From contig SVHB01000006.1 in assembly GCA_015056005.1 (NCBI GenBank), positions 1 through 53,850 on the forward strand: a stretch of 53,850 nt of DNA. Direction: 5' to 3'. The notes below the pieces were generated by a model. That model saw nothing but the letters and a program-made list of their open reading frames with translations, was not told the origin of the DNA and made no database searches. Source of the stretch: Clostridiales bacterium (GTDB lineage Bacteria > Bacillota > Clostridia > Christensenellales > UBA1750). Below are positions 25,511 to 32,962 of this stretch, piece after piece. A program made the translations under genes and the position numbers. Within the stretch, counting starts at the first letter, position 1; each line of letters opens with the position of its first letter.

Positions 25511-25927
25511 TTATGCTACCTCGCTTTTCTCGCCTGTCAATACGGCGAGCATATCATCCATGCAGGTGAAGATATCCTGCCATGTTACGACCTCGAACAT
25601 CATCGCTCTGTCCTTGAAAAGACGGGAAACGAATGCGATGAAAATTTTGTCGGCGGTCTTTCTTGCGTTTTTCTTTATATCGGGATCGGTATTTTCCGAT
25701 ACATCCAAAAGAAGCTTTGCATAATCCACCGCTTCTCTGCGGATGCGCTTGATATTGTATTTATCCAGCCTTTCGATCAGATCGAGTACTTGAAGGGCGA
25801 TCCTGTCTGAGCTTTGAGAAAGCTCTTTTGCGCGGATAAGGGCTGAAGAAAGCCTCTCGTCGCGCTTATAATCGGACAGAAGGTCGAGCAGGATATGTAT
25901 TGATTTTGTCTGTACGGATGCATCCAT
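25511..25927 (-). CDS. Conserved-looking helical protein of unknown function
   Basis: A 138-residue protein that was not recognised. It is predicted to be almost all helix, rich in Leu, Asp, Arg and Lys, with one cysteine and no signal peptide or membrane span. The ATG at 25927 is chosen because GGAGG lies 8 nt upstream; a TTG five codons earlier would overlap that site. Promoter directly upstream, and miaB starts 1 nt after its stop, so it leads the operon. Its place suggests a link to tRNA or RNA metabolism, but that is only context. Confidence 0.75.
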   Translation of the reverse strand: MDASVQTKSIHILLDLLSDYKRDERLSSALIRAKELSQSSDRIALQVLDLIERLDKYNIKRIRREAVDYAKLLLDVSENTDPDIKKNARKTADKIFIAFVSRLFKDRAMMFEVVTWQDIFTCMDDMLAVLTGEKSEVA

Positions 25928-25961
25928 CTCCAAGGCCTCCAAGTATAAATGATATCATATA

Positions 25962-25990
25962 ATTATATTATAATTTTTAGCTGTTGTAAA
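25962..25990 (-). promoter_or_regulatory. Promoter of the miaB-mutSL-miaA-hfq operon
   Basis: Minus-strand TTTACA (25985-25990), 17-nt spacer, TATAAT (25962-25967), 35 nt before the first start codon. No other clear promoter was noted within the 9.4-kb operon. Confidence 0.65.
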
Positions 25991-26177
25991 GCTTTGGCGG
26001 GGTTGTACCGCTTGATGGAAACCCTTAAAAAGGCGCTTATTGTATAAAAATTGTTCTTTATGGTATAAAATTGTCTGATTTTCAAAACTGCTTGCATATT
26101 GCGCAAAATTGCTATAATATTTAGATGTAAGAACATAAACAAATAGTCTTTTAAGCTATTTTATAAGGAGGATCGTT

Positions 26178-27365
26178 ATGATCAATGTTGCAATGATAGG
26201 CTGCGGTGCAATAAGCGGTATCTATCTTAAAAACATCACCGAGACCTTTCAGGAGATCCAGCTTGTAGGTGTCTGCGATCTTATCCCCGAGCGCGCTGAA
26301 AAGGCGGTTGCTTTTGTAAAAGAGCAGCAGGAAAAGGGTGTCAAGGCCATCACTCCCAAAATCTATCCCACCATGCATGATGCTTTTGCTGACAAAGAGG
26401 TACAGGTCGTATTGAACCTTACCCGCCCCTATGAGCATTTTGATGTTACAAAGGCAGCGCTGCTTGCCGGAAAGCATGTTTTCTCCGAAAAGCCCCTCGC
26501 TGTCGATATGGAAGAGGCCGATGAACTGGTAGAGCTTGCGACCAAGCAGGGCCTTCATATGGGCGGCGCTCCCGATACCTTCATGGGCGCGGGCATCCAG
26601 ACCTGCAGAAAGATCATCGACGACGGCTTCATCGGCGATGTTGTGGGCGCAAACGTAGCCATGATCTGCCACGGCCATGAGACCTGGCATCCCGATCCCG
26701 AGTTCTATTATAAGCGCGGCGGCGGCCCCATGATGGATATGGGTCCCTATTATGTAACCGCACTGGTACAGCTCCTGGGCGAGGCAAAGGGTCTTGTCGG
26801 TATGACCAAAAAGTCTTTTGATCAGCGCCTCATCACCTCTCAGCCCCATTACGGTGAGGTGGTCGACGTTGATATCGATACTCATCTTGCTGGCAATATC
26901 CTGTTTGCAAACGGCGCTATCGCTTCCATCTTTACCACCTTTGACGTTTACTATACCAAGCAGTCTCATTTCGAGGTTTACGGCACCAAGGGCACTTTAG
27001 TCGTTCCCGATCCCAACACCTTCGGCGGTCCCATCTACCTGTATCGCCCCGAGGATTTCACCCGCGGTCCCAAGGTAGACCCCGCTTTGCGCAAGATGGA
27101 TCCCAACCCCTATACCGCATATAAGGAAATGCCTTTGATGTTTGACTATCGCGAGAACAGCCGCGCGCTGGGTCTTGCCGATATGTGCAAAGCCATCGAG
27201 ACCGGCAGAGACTGGCGCGCAAATATGCAGCAGCAGCACCATGTGCTCGAGATCCTCACCGGTTTTTCCAAGTCTTCCGCTTCCGGTCAGTATCTGCCCT
27301 TAAAGACCAGGTACTACCGCACCGCCGCCATGGAAAACAACCCCATGCACGGCATACTTGATTGA
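26178..27365 (+). CDS. Gfo/Idh/MocA-family oxidoreductase
   Basis: A 395-residue NAD(P)-dependent sugar or polyol oxidoreductase. The Rossmann start GCGAISG (8-14) and the SEKPLAVD segment with the conserved lysine are present; the C-terminal domain has the DMGPYY stretch near the active site. Such enzymes act on inositols, hexuronates or amino sugars; the substrate here is unknown. AAGGAGGAT precedes the ATG. A TATAAT lies at 26113-26118 but with no well-spaced -35. A sugar isomerase gene follows on the same strand beyond about 360 nt of repeats. Confidence 0.9.
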   Translation: MINVAMIGCGAISGIYLKNITETFQEIQLVGVCDLIPERAEKAVAFVKEQQEKGVKAITPKIYPTMHDAFADKEVQVVLNLTRPYEHFDVTKAALLAGKHVFSEKPLAVDMEEADELVELATKQGLHMGGAPDTFMGAGIQTCRKIIDDGFIGDVVGANVAMICHGHETWHPDPEFYYKRGGGPMMDMGPYYVTALVQLLGEAKGLVGMTKKSFDQRLITSQPHYGEVVDVDIDTHLAGNILFANGAIASIFTTFDVYYTKQSHFEVYGTKGTLVVPDPNTFGGPIYLYRPEDFTRGPKVDPALRKMDPNPYTAYKEMPLMFDYRENSRALGLADMCKAIETGRDWRANMQQQHHVLEILTGFSKSSASGQYLPLKTRYYRTAAMENNPMHGILD

Positions 27366-27366
27366 T

Positions 27367-27393
27367 AGCATACTTGAATTTTTCAAGTATGCT
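27367..27393 (+). other. Perfect hairpin after the oxidoreductase gene
   Basis: A 12-bp stem (27367-27378 with 27382-27393) and TTT loop right after the stop codon, with no T tail. It stands directly in front of the hairpin array and may cap the mRNA 3' end. Confidence 0.55.
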
Positions 27394-27474
27394 GCGATAT
27401 TGCCTGCGGCAGCGATATTTCTGCTTTGCAGAAGCGATATTGCCCTTCGGGCCGCGATATGCGCCTGCGGGTGC
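27394..27474. repeat. GCGATAT-spaced hairpin array (site 2)
   Basis: GCGATAT occurs four times at near-regular steps, and each copy is followed by a different small palindrome: TGCC-TGC-GGCA, TTCTGC-TTT-GCAGAA, GCCC-TTC-GGGC, and GCGCC-TGCG-GGTGC (with one G-U pair). The clearest of the four arrays in the window. Confidence 0.8.
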
Positions 27475-27561
27475 ATAAATAAAAGCCCTGAAATAAGCTG
27501 TCGTTTGATAGAAAAGGACGATTGAACGTCCAAAACCGGCAGCATGTGTTTATAAAAACAG

Positions 27562-27691
27562 TCTCGACGCGGCCACCCTTTACGGCTACGTCGATGCAAA
27601 AGAATAAATTCACTGATCCCAAAGCTGCGGGATCCAAGGGCTGCAAACCCTTGGACCCAGAGCTCGAGAGGGCGCAGCCATCTCGAACGTC
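27562..27691. repeat. Structured interspersed repeat, copy 2
   Basis: About 130 nt, roughly 90% identical to copy 4 (29912-30041). H1 pairs 27564-27574 with 27584-27594 around a CTTTAC loop; GATCCC pairs with GGGATC (27615-27634); H2 pairs CCAAGGG with CCCTTGG (27634-27654); a last stem CGAGA/TCTCG lies near 27665-27685. With the array above it fills the gap 27366-27724. Confidence 0.8.
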
Positions 27692-27724
27692 CCCCCTCAT
27701 ACCAAATAACAGGAGGAAAATAAA

Positions 27725-28564
27725 ATGATGAAGGTTTGTTACACCGGCTGGACATGGATAAACAACCGCGAGCCCGAGGCTGCAAAGCGTCTGCTTGAGC
27801 AGTCCTTCAGGGAGTGCAAATTCCTTGGCTATGACTATGTTGAGAACTTCGCGTTCATCCGCGATTATTATGCAGACGATCCTCAGGAGCTGGTCAAGCT
27901 GACCAAGGACTGCGGCGTAAACCTCTGCAACCTCTATGGTCACTTCAAGCTCAACAACATTGAAGAAGAGATCGAGATCGCAAAGAAGCAGGTCAAGTTC
28001 GTTGCCGATATCGGAGCAAAGTGGTACAACTGCCAGAACGGCGGCTTCCCGGACCGTGAAGGCCCCTCCGAGCGTCCCACCAACCCCGAGTGGATCGACC
28101 AGATGTGCACTATCGCCAATACCGTGGGCGAATATGCAAAGAGCCTCGGCGTTACCCTGTGCTTCCATCCCCACTACGGCACCTGCGTGTTCTCCCAGAG
28201 CGATATAGATTATTTTGCAGCGCATACCAATCCCGATTTCGTATCCTTCTGCGTAGACACTGCGCATACCACCCTTGCCGGCATGGATCCCGCTGCACTG
28301 ATCAGACAGCTCGGCGGCAGAGTAGCGTTCATGCACCTGAAGGACGTTGATACCTTCGCTCTTTCCAAGGCAGAAGGCCGCGCAAAGATGGCTACCTTCC
28401 GCGCCCTTGGTCACGGCAATGTAAGCTTCCCCGCAGTCAAGGAAGCACTGGAAGAAGTCGGCTATGACGGCGTACTGTGCGTAGAGCTCGACCGCCCAGA
28501 GGTCTGCAACTTCCATTCCGCAGAGGTCTCCAGAATCTATATCCGCGACGTCCTCGGCCTGTAA
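27725..28564 (+). CDS. Sugar phosphate isomerase/epimerase-like TIM-barrel protein
   Basis: A 279-residue protein of the xylose-isomerase-like TIM barrel superfamily. Metal-ligand type residues appear in order (acidic residue near LCFHPHYG, D/H in CVDTAHTTLAG, H in FMHLKDVD, and E in LCVELDRPE). Such proteins isomerise or epimerise sugars, inositols or keto-sugars, commonly next to a Gfo/Idh/MocA enzyme, as here. The exact substrate is unknown. AGGAGG precedes an ATGATG start; the first ATG is used. A strong terminator follows. Confidence 0.87.
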   Translation: MMKVCYTGWTWINNREPEAAKRLLEQSFRECKFLGYDYVENFAFIRDYYADDPQELVKLTKDCGVNLCNLYGHFKLNNIEEEIEIAKKQVKFVADIGAKWYNCQNGGFPDREGPSERPTNPEWIDQMCTIANTVGEYAKSLGVTLCFHPHYGTCVFSQSDIDYFAAHTNPDFVSFCVDTAHTTLAGMDPAALIRQLGGRVAFMHLKDVDTFALSKAEGRAKMATFRALGHGNVSFPAVKEALEEVGYDGVLCVELDRPEVCNFHSAEVSRIYIRDVLGL

Positions 28565-28573
28565 GATTGTGTA

Positions 28574-28601
28574 AGGCGCTCGCTTGCGAGCGCCTTTTTT
28601 T
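28574..28601 (+). terminator. Terminator of the sugar isomerase gene
   Basis: A 10-bp GC-rich stem (28574-28583 with 28586-28595) with a 2-nt gap and a run of about eight T. Confidence 0.9.
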
Positions 28602-28709
28602 ATGTTGAAATTTGCAATACTATGCAGTCAGCTTATTGTTTTTTGCCGAAAAAGGAGATAAAGTTATCTATATGTATTTATATTATGGAAGATAAAAGGT
28701 AGTGATGAT

Positions 28710-29135
28710 TTGCTGAAGAAAGATACTCACGATATACAGAATGATCTGATGAAATATGAGAGCCTTAACAGTTTCCTTTCGGACAATAAGGAGCTGTTTG
28801 TCAGCGAGACCATGGTGGAAATACTGAACTCCATCTTTGAGAAGAAGGATATAACAAAATCTGTGCTGGCAAAAAGGGCGGAGATGAGCGAGATCTATCT
28901 GCATCAGATCTTTGCGGGAAAGAGGAATCCTTCGAGAAATCGCCTGATCTGCCTTTGCTATGGGCTTGAGGCAACTCTGGAAGAGACGCAGGAGCTGCTC
29001 AAATGCAGCGGATGTGCGCAGCTTTATCCGAAGATCAAGCGCGACGCTATAATCATTTACGGCCTTTTGCACAGCGTGCCGCTTTTTGAGATAAACGATA
29101 AGCTTTTTGCTGAGAATGAAGAGACTTTGTATTGA
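28710..29135 (+). CDS. XRE-like helix-turn-helix regulator
   Basis: A 141-residue DNA-binding protein. The helix-turn-helix lies at about 48-100 (TKSVLAKRAEMSEIYLHQIFAGKRNPSRN), followed by a helical tail. The start appears to be a TTG at 28710 with AAGGT about 9 nt upstream; the next ATG is at codon 14. Similar small regulators in gut Clostridia often lie beside serine/threonine kinase genes, but none is seen here. Single-gene unit with a terminator at 29145. Targets unknown. Confidence 0.75.
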   Translation: MLKKDTHDIQNDLMKYESLNSFLSDNKELFVSETMVEILNSIFEKKDITKSVLAKRAEMSEIYLHQIFAGKRNPSRNRLICLCYGLEATLEETQELLKCSGCAQLYPKIKRDAIIIYGLLHSVPLFEINDKLFAENEETLY

Positions 29136-29144
29136 AAATTTACG

Positions 29145-29175
29145 ACAGGCATCCAGTTACGATGCCTGTTTTTTG
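29145..29175 (+). terminator. Terminator of the XRE-like gene
   Basis: A 9-bp stem (29145-29153 with 29161-29169), 7-nt loop and six or more T. Confidence 0.85.
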
Positions 29176-29176
29176 T

Positions 29177-29262
29177 TGCGGTCAGGTGGTCATGCGGGTA
29201 TGACCGCAATGATATACGCCTTTTAGCGTATGAGGAATGATAGATATATGCGCTGCGCGCAT
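29177..29262. repeat. TGATAT-type hairpin array (site 3)
   Basis: A stem TGCGGTCA (29177-29184) with TGACCGCA (29201-29208), then TGATAT, a palindrome ACGC/GCGT, a degenerate spacer with GATAT, and ATGCGC-TGC-GCGCAT. Similar in order to site 1. It opens the 960-nt gene-free region 29136-30097. Confidence 0.65.
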
Positions 29263-29404
29263 GTTTTGGTTACTTGTTATAACTCCTTCCGTCACGGCTG
29301 CGCCGTGCCACCTCCCTCGGGGAGGGAGGCTTTAAATTACCACACTCTTTAATATAAGTATTAAGCACTTATTCCCTGCATATAAACAGCTTAACTCACC
29401 TAAA

Positions 29405-29688
29405 AATAAATCACGAGTGGCCCAACTTTGCGGGCTACTCGTAAGCAAACGTATTCAATTACTCGTCCGCGTCTCGGGATAAACCCGAGCCGGGCTTTGG
29501 CTAAAAACAGTCCACCGGACTGTTTCCTTAACGCGTCGCCCCCAAAGTCGCGGAGTCCGGAGGATGCAATCCTCTGGTGGATGAGAGTGTGGGAGAATGC
29601 AACTCCTTCTTCCACATAAATAACTAAAGAACAAAATCTATCTGCCAGAGGAAGAAAAATCTTTGGGAGAAGGCAAAGCCTTCTCCCC
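29405..29688. repeat. Structured interspersed repeat, copy 3 (expanded)
   Basis: H1 pairs CGAGTGGCCC (29414-29423) with GGGCTACTCG (29432-29441) around a CTTTGC loop; about 70 extra nt follow; H2 pairs CCGGAGGA (29557-29564) with TCCTCTGG (29570-29577); H3 pairs GTGGGAGAA with TTCTTCCAC (29589-29615). A second H3-like hairpin (29665-29687) and a fragment of the copy-2/4 tail (29695-29727) come after. Stems differ from copy 1 but still pair. Confidence 0.7.
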
Positions 29689-29743
29689 AGAAAGAGAGCT
29701 CGAGAGGGCGCAGCCATCTCGAACGTACCCCCCCAAAGTTTGA

Positions 29744-29789
29744 GCGATATAGCCTTCGGCTGCGATATGCGCCTTGCGGCGCGCGATAT
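29744..29789. repeat. GCGATAT-spaced hairpin array (site 4)
   Basis: Three GCGATAT units at 29744, 29762 and 29783, separated by AGCC-TTC-GGCT and GCGCC-TTGC-GGCGC. Confidence 0.75.
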
Positions 29790-29911
29790 GTGCGCGAGAC
29801 GACTTCACTTTCTTATCAAACCAACCAATTCTTCAGTCGTCACAAATTCTGCGAACAAGGAATACGCGCACGCAAAATACTTTAACCCTGTTTGAATAAG
29901 CACTCAGCCAT

Positions 29912-30041
29912 TCTCGACGTGGCCAACCTTTACGGCCACGTCGACGCAAAAGCATAAATTCACTGATCCCAAAGCCGCGGGATCCAAGGGTTGCAAACCC
30001 TTGGGCCCAGAGCTCGAGAGGGCGCAGCCATCTCGAATGTA
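29912..30041. repeat. Structured interspersed repeat, copy 4
   Basis: Near copy of 27562-27691. H1 here is fully paired (29914-29924 with 29934-29944), with two base changes relative to copy 2 that restore pairing. H2 pairs 29984-29990 with 29998-30004. It ends 18 nt before the hppA terminator. Confidence 0.8.
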
Positions 30042-30059
30042 CCCCAAAAAAAAGCATGA

Positions 30060-30089
30060 AAAAAGGCTTCGATTGCTCGAAGCCTTTTT
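30060..30089 (-). terminator. Terminator of hppA
   Basis: A 13-bp stem (30060-30072 with 30077-30089) directly after the hppA stop; T-rich on the minus strand. Confidence 0.85.
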
Positions 30090-30097
30090 GTTTTTAA

Positions 30098-32275
30098 TTA
30101 CTTGATCAGGGACTCGATCCAGGCAAGTACGTTGTACTTGTTGAACAGAGCAACAGCGATCAGGGAGACGTTGGACATGATCTTGATAAGGATGTCCAGG
30201 GAGGGACCGACGGTGTCCTTCAGAGGATCGCCAACGGTGTCGCCAACGACTGCTGCAGCATGAGCATCGGTGCCCTTGCCTTCGCCTTCGATAGCGCCGG
30301 ACTCGATGTACTTCTTACCATTGTCCCAAGAACCGCCGACGTTACCGGTGAAGATAGCCAGCATGATAGCGGAAACGGTAGCGCCGATCAGCAGACCGCC
30401 AACGAACCAGGGACCAAGCAGGAAGCCGGTGCCCAGAGGAACGACGATAGCCAGCATGGAGGGGAGCTTCATTTCAGCAAGAGCGCCCTTAGAGGAGATC
30501 TCGATGCAGGTCTTGTAGTCGGGAGTATCGGTGCCGGCCAGGATGCCGGGCTTTTCCTTGAACTGACGACGAACTTCGTCAACCATCTTACGTGCAGCCT
30601 TAGCAACAGCTTCGATCAGCAGACCGGAGAACATGTAAGGCAGAGCAGCACCGACCAGAGCGCCAACCAGGGTCAGGGGATCCATGAGGTTGAGCTGGAG
30701 GGGAGTGGTGGGATCGTTGAAGGAATAGAGGAAGGAGATCATGAGGGACAGAGCAGCGAATGCAGCAGAGCCGATTGCGAAGCCCTTACCGATAGCGGCG
30801 GTGGTGTTACCAACGCTGTCGAGGGTGTCGGTGATCTCACGAACTTCGGGATCGAGCTTGGACATTTCAGCAATACCGCCGGCGTTATCGGAGATGGGGC
30901 CGTAGGTATCAACAGAAACGGTAGCGGAAACGAAGGAGAGCATACCGGCACCAGCCATAGCAACGCCGAACATGCCGCCTACGAGGTAGGAAACATAAAG
31001 AGCAACGCCCAGAACGATCAGGGGAGCCATGCAGGAGATCATACCTACTGCCATGCCCTGAGTGATGGTCAGAGCAGAGCCTTCCTTGGAAGCTGCAGCG
31101 ACCTTCTTGGTGGGAGCGTAGTCATAAGAGGTGTAGTACTCAGCGATGAAGCCGATGAGGATACCGGAGATGATACCCAGAGCAGCGCCGACCCAGGGAG
31201 AAACTGCGCCAAGAGCGAAGCCGATCTCCTTAAAGGATTCAGCGGGAACGTCCTTGAGAAGAACGAGGGTCAGAACAAGACCGATGACCATGGTGAGACC
31301 TGCGGATACCCAGGTAGCGCCGTTGAGCTCACGATGGGGATTGTCGGAGAGGTTCTTGCGGGAGAGCAGAGAAGCGATACCAAGTACGCAGGAGAGCAGA
31401 CCGCAAGCAGCGAAGATCATCGGGTAGTAAAGGAGCTTTTCGAGAAGCTCGGTGCCGATGTTGGAGTTGGAAAGGAAGAGGTGTACGCCAAGGATGGAAG
31501 CAGCGGAGATGGAACCTACGAAGCTTTCCAGAAGGTCAGAGCCCAGACCTGCAACGTCGCCTACGTTGTCGCCAACGTTATCAGCGATGGTAGCGGGGTT
31601 ACGGGGATCGTCTTCGGGGATACCGGCCTCGGTCTTACCGACCAGGTCAGCGCCCATGTCAGCAGCCTTGGTGTAGATACCGCCGCCGATACGGTTGAAC
31701 AGAGCGATAACGGAGCAGCCGAGTGCGTAACCGGAAAGGCTCATGGTGAAGGGAACGAATTCAACGCCCATCCAGTTCTTGTAAAGGGTGGTGGCGTTCT
31801 CGATATTCAGCTGGCCAAGAGCCTTGCCGAATACGAGGTAAACGATGAAGATACCCAGAAGAGCAAAGCCGCCGACGGAAAGACCCATAACGGAACCGCC
31901 CTTGAAAGCAACCTTCAGGGTTTCGCCCATCTTCTTGGTGAGACGAGCAGTGTTGGCAACGCGAACGTTAGCATGAGTAGCTGCCTTCATGCCGACCCAG
32001 CCGGCAGCGCCGCTCATGAGGGTACCGATGATAAAGCAAACACCGGTATACCAGGAAACGAATACGCCCAGAGCAACGGCGACGAGGATAGCCACGACGA
32101 TGAGGATCTTGTACTCATACTTCATGAACGCGTCGGCGCCGATACGGATGGCCTGTGCGATCTCGCTCATGCGCTCAGTACCTTCGTCCATAGACTTGAT
32201 GGACTTGTAGTTGAGTGCAGCGAAGCCAAGCGCAGCCAGGGCGGCAATGATGATGATTACCAGTACGACTGACAT
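30098..32275 (-). CDS. hppA: Membrane-bound pyrophosphatase, ion-pumping
   Basis: A 725-residue integral membrane pyrophosphatase with about 16 helices. It uses hydrolysis of pyrophosphate to pump Na+ or H+ out of the cell, saving energy in anaerobes. The substrate loop with GADLVGKTEAG and DNVGDNVGD (about 208-240) is intact. The GNTTAAIGKG segment has Ala where K+-independent enzymes carry Lys, which points to the K+-dependent class; Na+ versus H+ cannot be read safely. The start at 32275 has AAGGGG 8 nt upstream; the longer frame to 32329 adds a stretch without a helix or ribosome site. Confidence 0.95.
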   Translation of the reverse strand: MSVVLVIIIIAALAALGFAALNYKSIKSMDEGTERMSEIAQAIRIGADAFMKYEYKILIVVAILVAVALGVFVSWYTGVCFIIGTLMSGAAGWVGMKAATHANVRVANTARLTKKMGETLKVAFKGGSVMGLSVGGFALLGIFIVYLVFGKALGQLNIENATTLYKNWMGVEFVPFTMSLSGYALGCSVIALFNRIGGGIYTKAADMGADLVGKTEAGIPEDDPRNPATIADNVGDNVGDVAGLGSDLLESFVGSISAASILGVHLFLSNSNIGTELLEKLLYYPMIFAACGLLSCVLGIASLLSRKNLSDNPHRELNGATWVSAGLTMVIGLVLTLVLLKDVPAESFKEIGFALGAVSPWVGAALGIISGILIGFIAEYYTSYDYAPTKKVAAASKEGSALTITQGMAVGMISCMAPLIVLGVALYVSYLVGGMFGVAMAGAGMLSFVSATVSVDTYGPISDNAGGIAEMSKLDPEVREITDTLDSVGNTTAAIGKGFAIGSAAFAALSLMISFLYSFNDPTTPLQLNLMDPLTLVGALVGAALPYMFSGLLIEAVAKAARKMVDEVRRQFKEKPGILAGTDTPDYKTCIEISSKGALAEMKLPSMLAIVVPLGTGFLLGPWFVGGLLIGATVSAIMLAIFTGNVGGSWDNGKKYIESGAIEGEGKGTDAHAAAVVGDTVGDPLKDTVGPSLDILIKIMSNVSLIAVALFNKYNVLAWIESLIK

Positions 32276-32405
32276 GTGAAAGCCCCTTTTCATTGTTGAT
32301 AGGCACAAAAACGACCTTATCAAGCGCAACCTTTTATTATATCATAATATAGATAGGTAAGTCACACTTGATAACGTCTCTTTAGCACCTTCTTAGCAAG
32401 TATAC

Positions 32406-32433
32406 AATATACCATTTTTTTCCGATTTGTCAA
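32406..32433 (-). promoter_or_regulatory. Promoter of hppA with a long leader
   Basis: Minus-strand TTGACA (32428-32433), 16-nt spacer, TATATT (32406-32411). It gives a leader of about 125 nt, with no riboswitch recognised. Positions 32434-32870 are AT-rich; no ORF with a ribosome site, RNA gene or repeat was seen there. Confidence 0.6.
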
Positions 32434-32870
32434 TAGGATTTATGAAAGGGTTTTCAGTTGTATTTGCATCCTTAAGCGTATAAACAGCGCCGAAAACAGC
32501 CTTAAAAAAAGAAAAATACAACCTGTATTTTCATATGATGTGTAAATATGTAAAGCCATATATATCCGACAGAAATGTAAAGCAACCGGAGTATCCATTT
32601 TTTGCCTGTAAAATAAGGTGTTTGGAATCCGCTAAAAATACGGAACGATGATATAAGCAGATGATTTGGCGTATCAGATGTTTTACATTTGACGTGTAAG
32701 CAGGAATGAATATCGTTAAAGTAAAGAGGGCGTAAAAATTCATATCGTTATTTTTTTAACATCAAACTAAACCCCGGAACTTTACGGAATCTTAGCACGA
32801 TGCAGGCGGCTGAGCCAAAATTAATATCGGATATTGACGGATCGATAAGTTTGACTTGACGCGGGCGGTG

Positions 32871-32898
32871 TTGATTTGATAAGATAAGATGATAAAAT
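32871..32898 (+). promoter_or_regulatory. Possible promoter of the NYN-glnS-rel operon
   Basis: TTGATT (32871-32876), 16-nt spacer, TAAAAT (32893-32898), 65 nt before the NYN start. TTGACT/TTGACG boxes slightly upstream could be alternatives. Confidence 0.45.
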
Positions 32899-32962
32899 AG
32901 CGCGATTATATAGATGTATTGGAATCGCGGTATTGTAAGCAGAAAACGAAAGCGAAACAGCT

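Noticed and set aside
27367-27474. CRISPR array
   Set aside because: Units are about 20 nt, the 'spacers' are self-palindromic and no cas genes are nearby.
27300-27785. Minus-strand frames over the repeats (also 29833-30057, 29400-29717, 6468-7046) with similar peptides
   Set aside because: The similarity comes from the DNA repeats themselves. Their hairpin structure, changing frames and lack of ribosome sites argue against coding.
30260-32272. Open frame of 670 codons opposite hppA
   Set aside because: Composition (Ser/Gly/Asp-rich, no helices) is that of an antisense image; hppA motifs are unmistakable on the minus strand.
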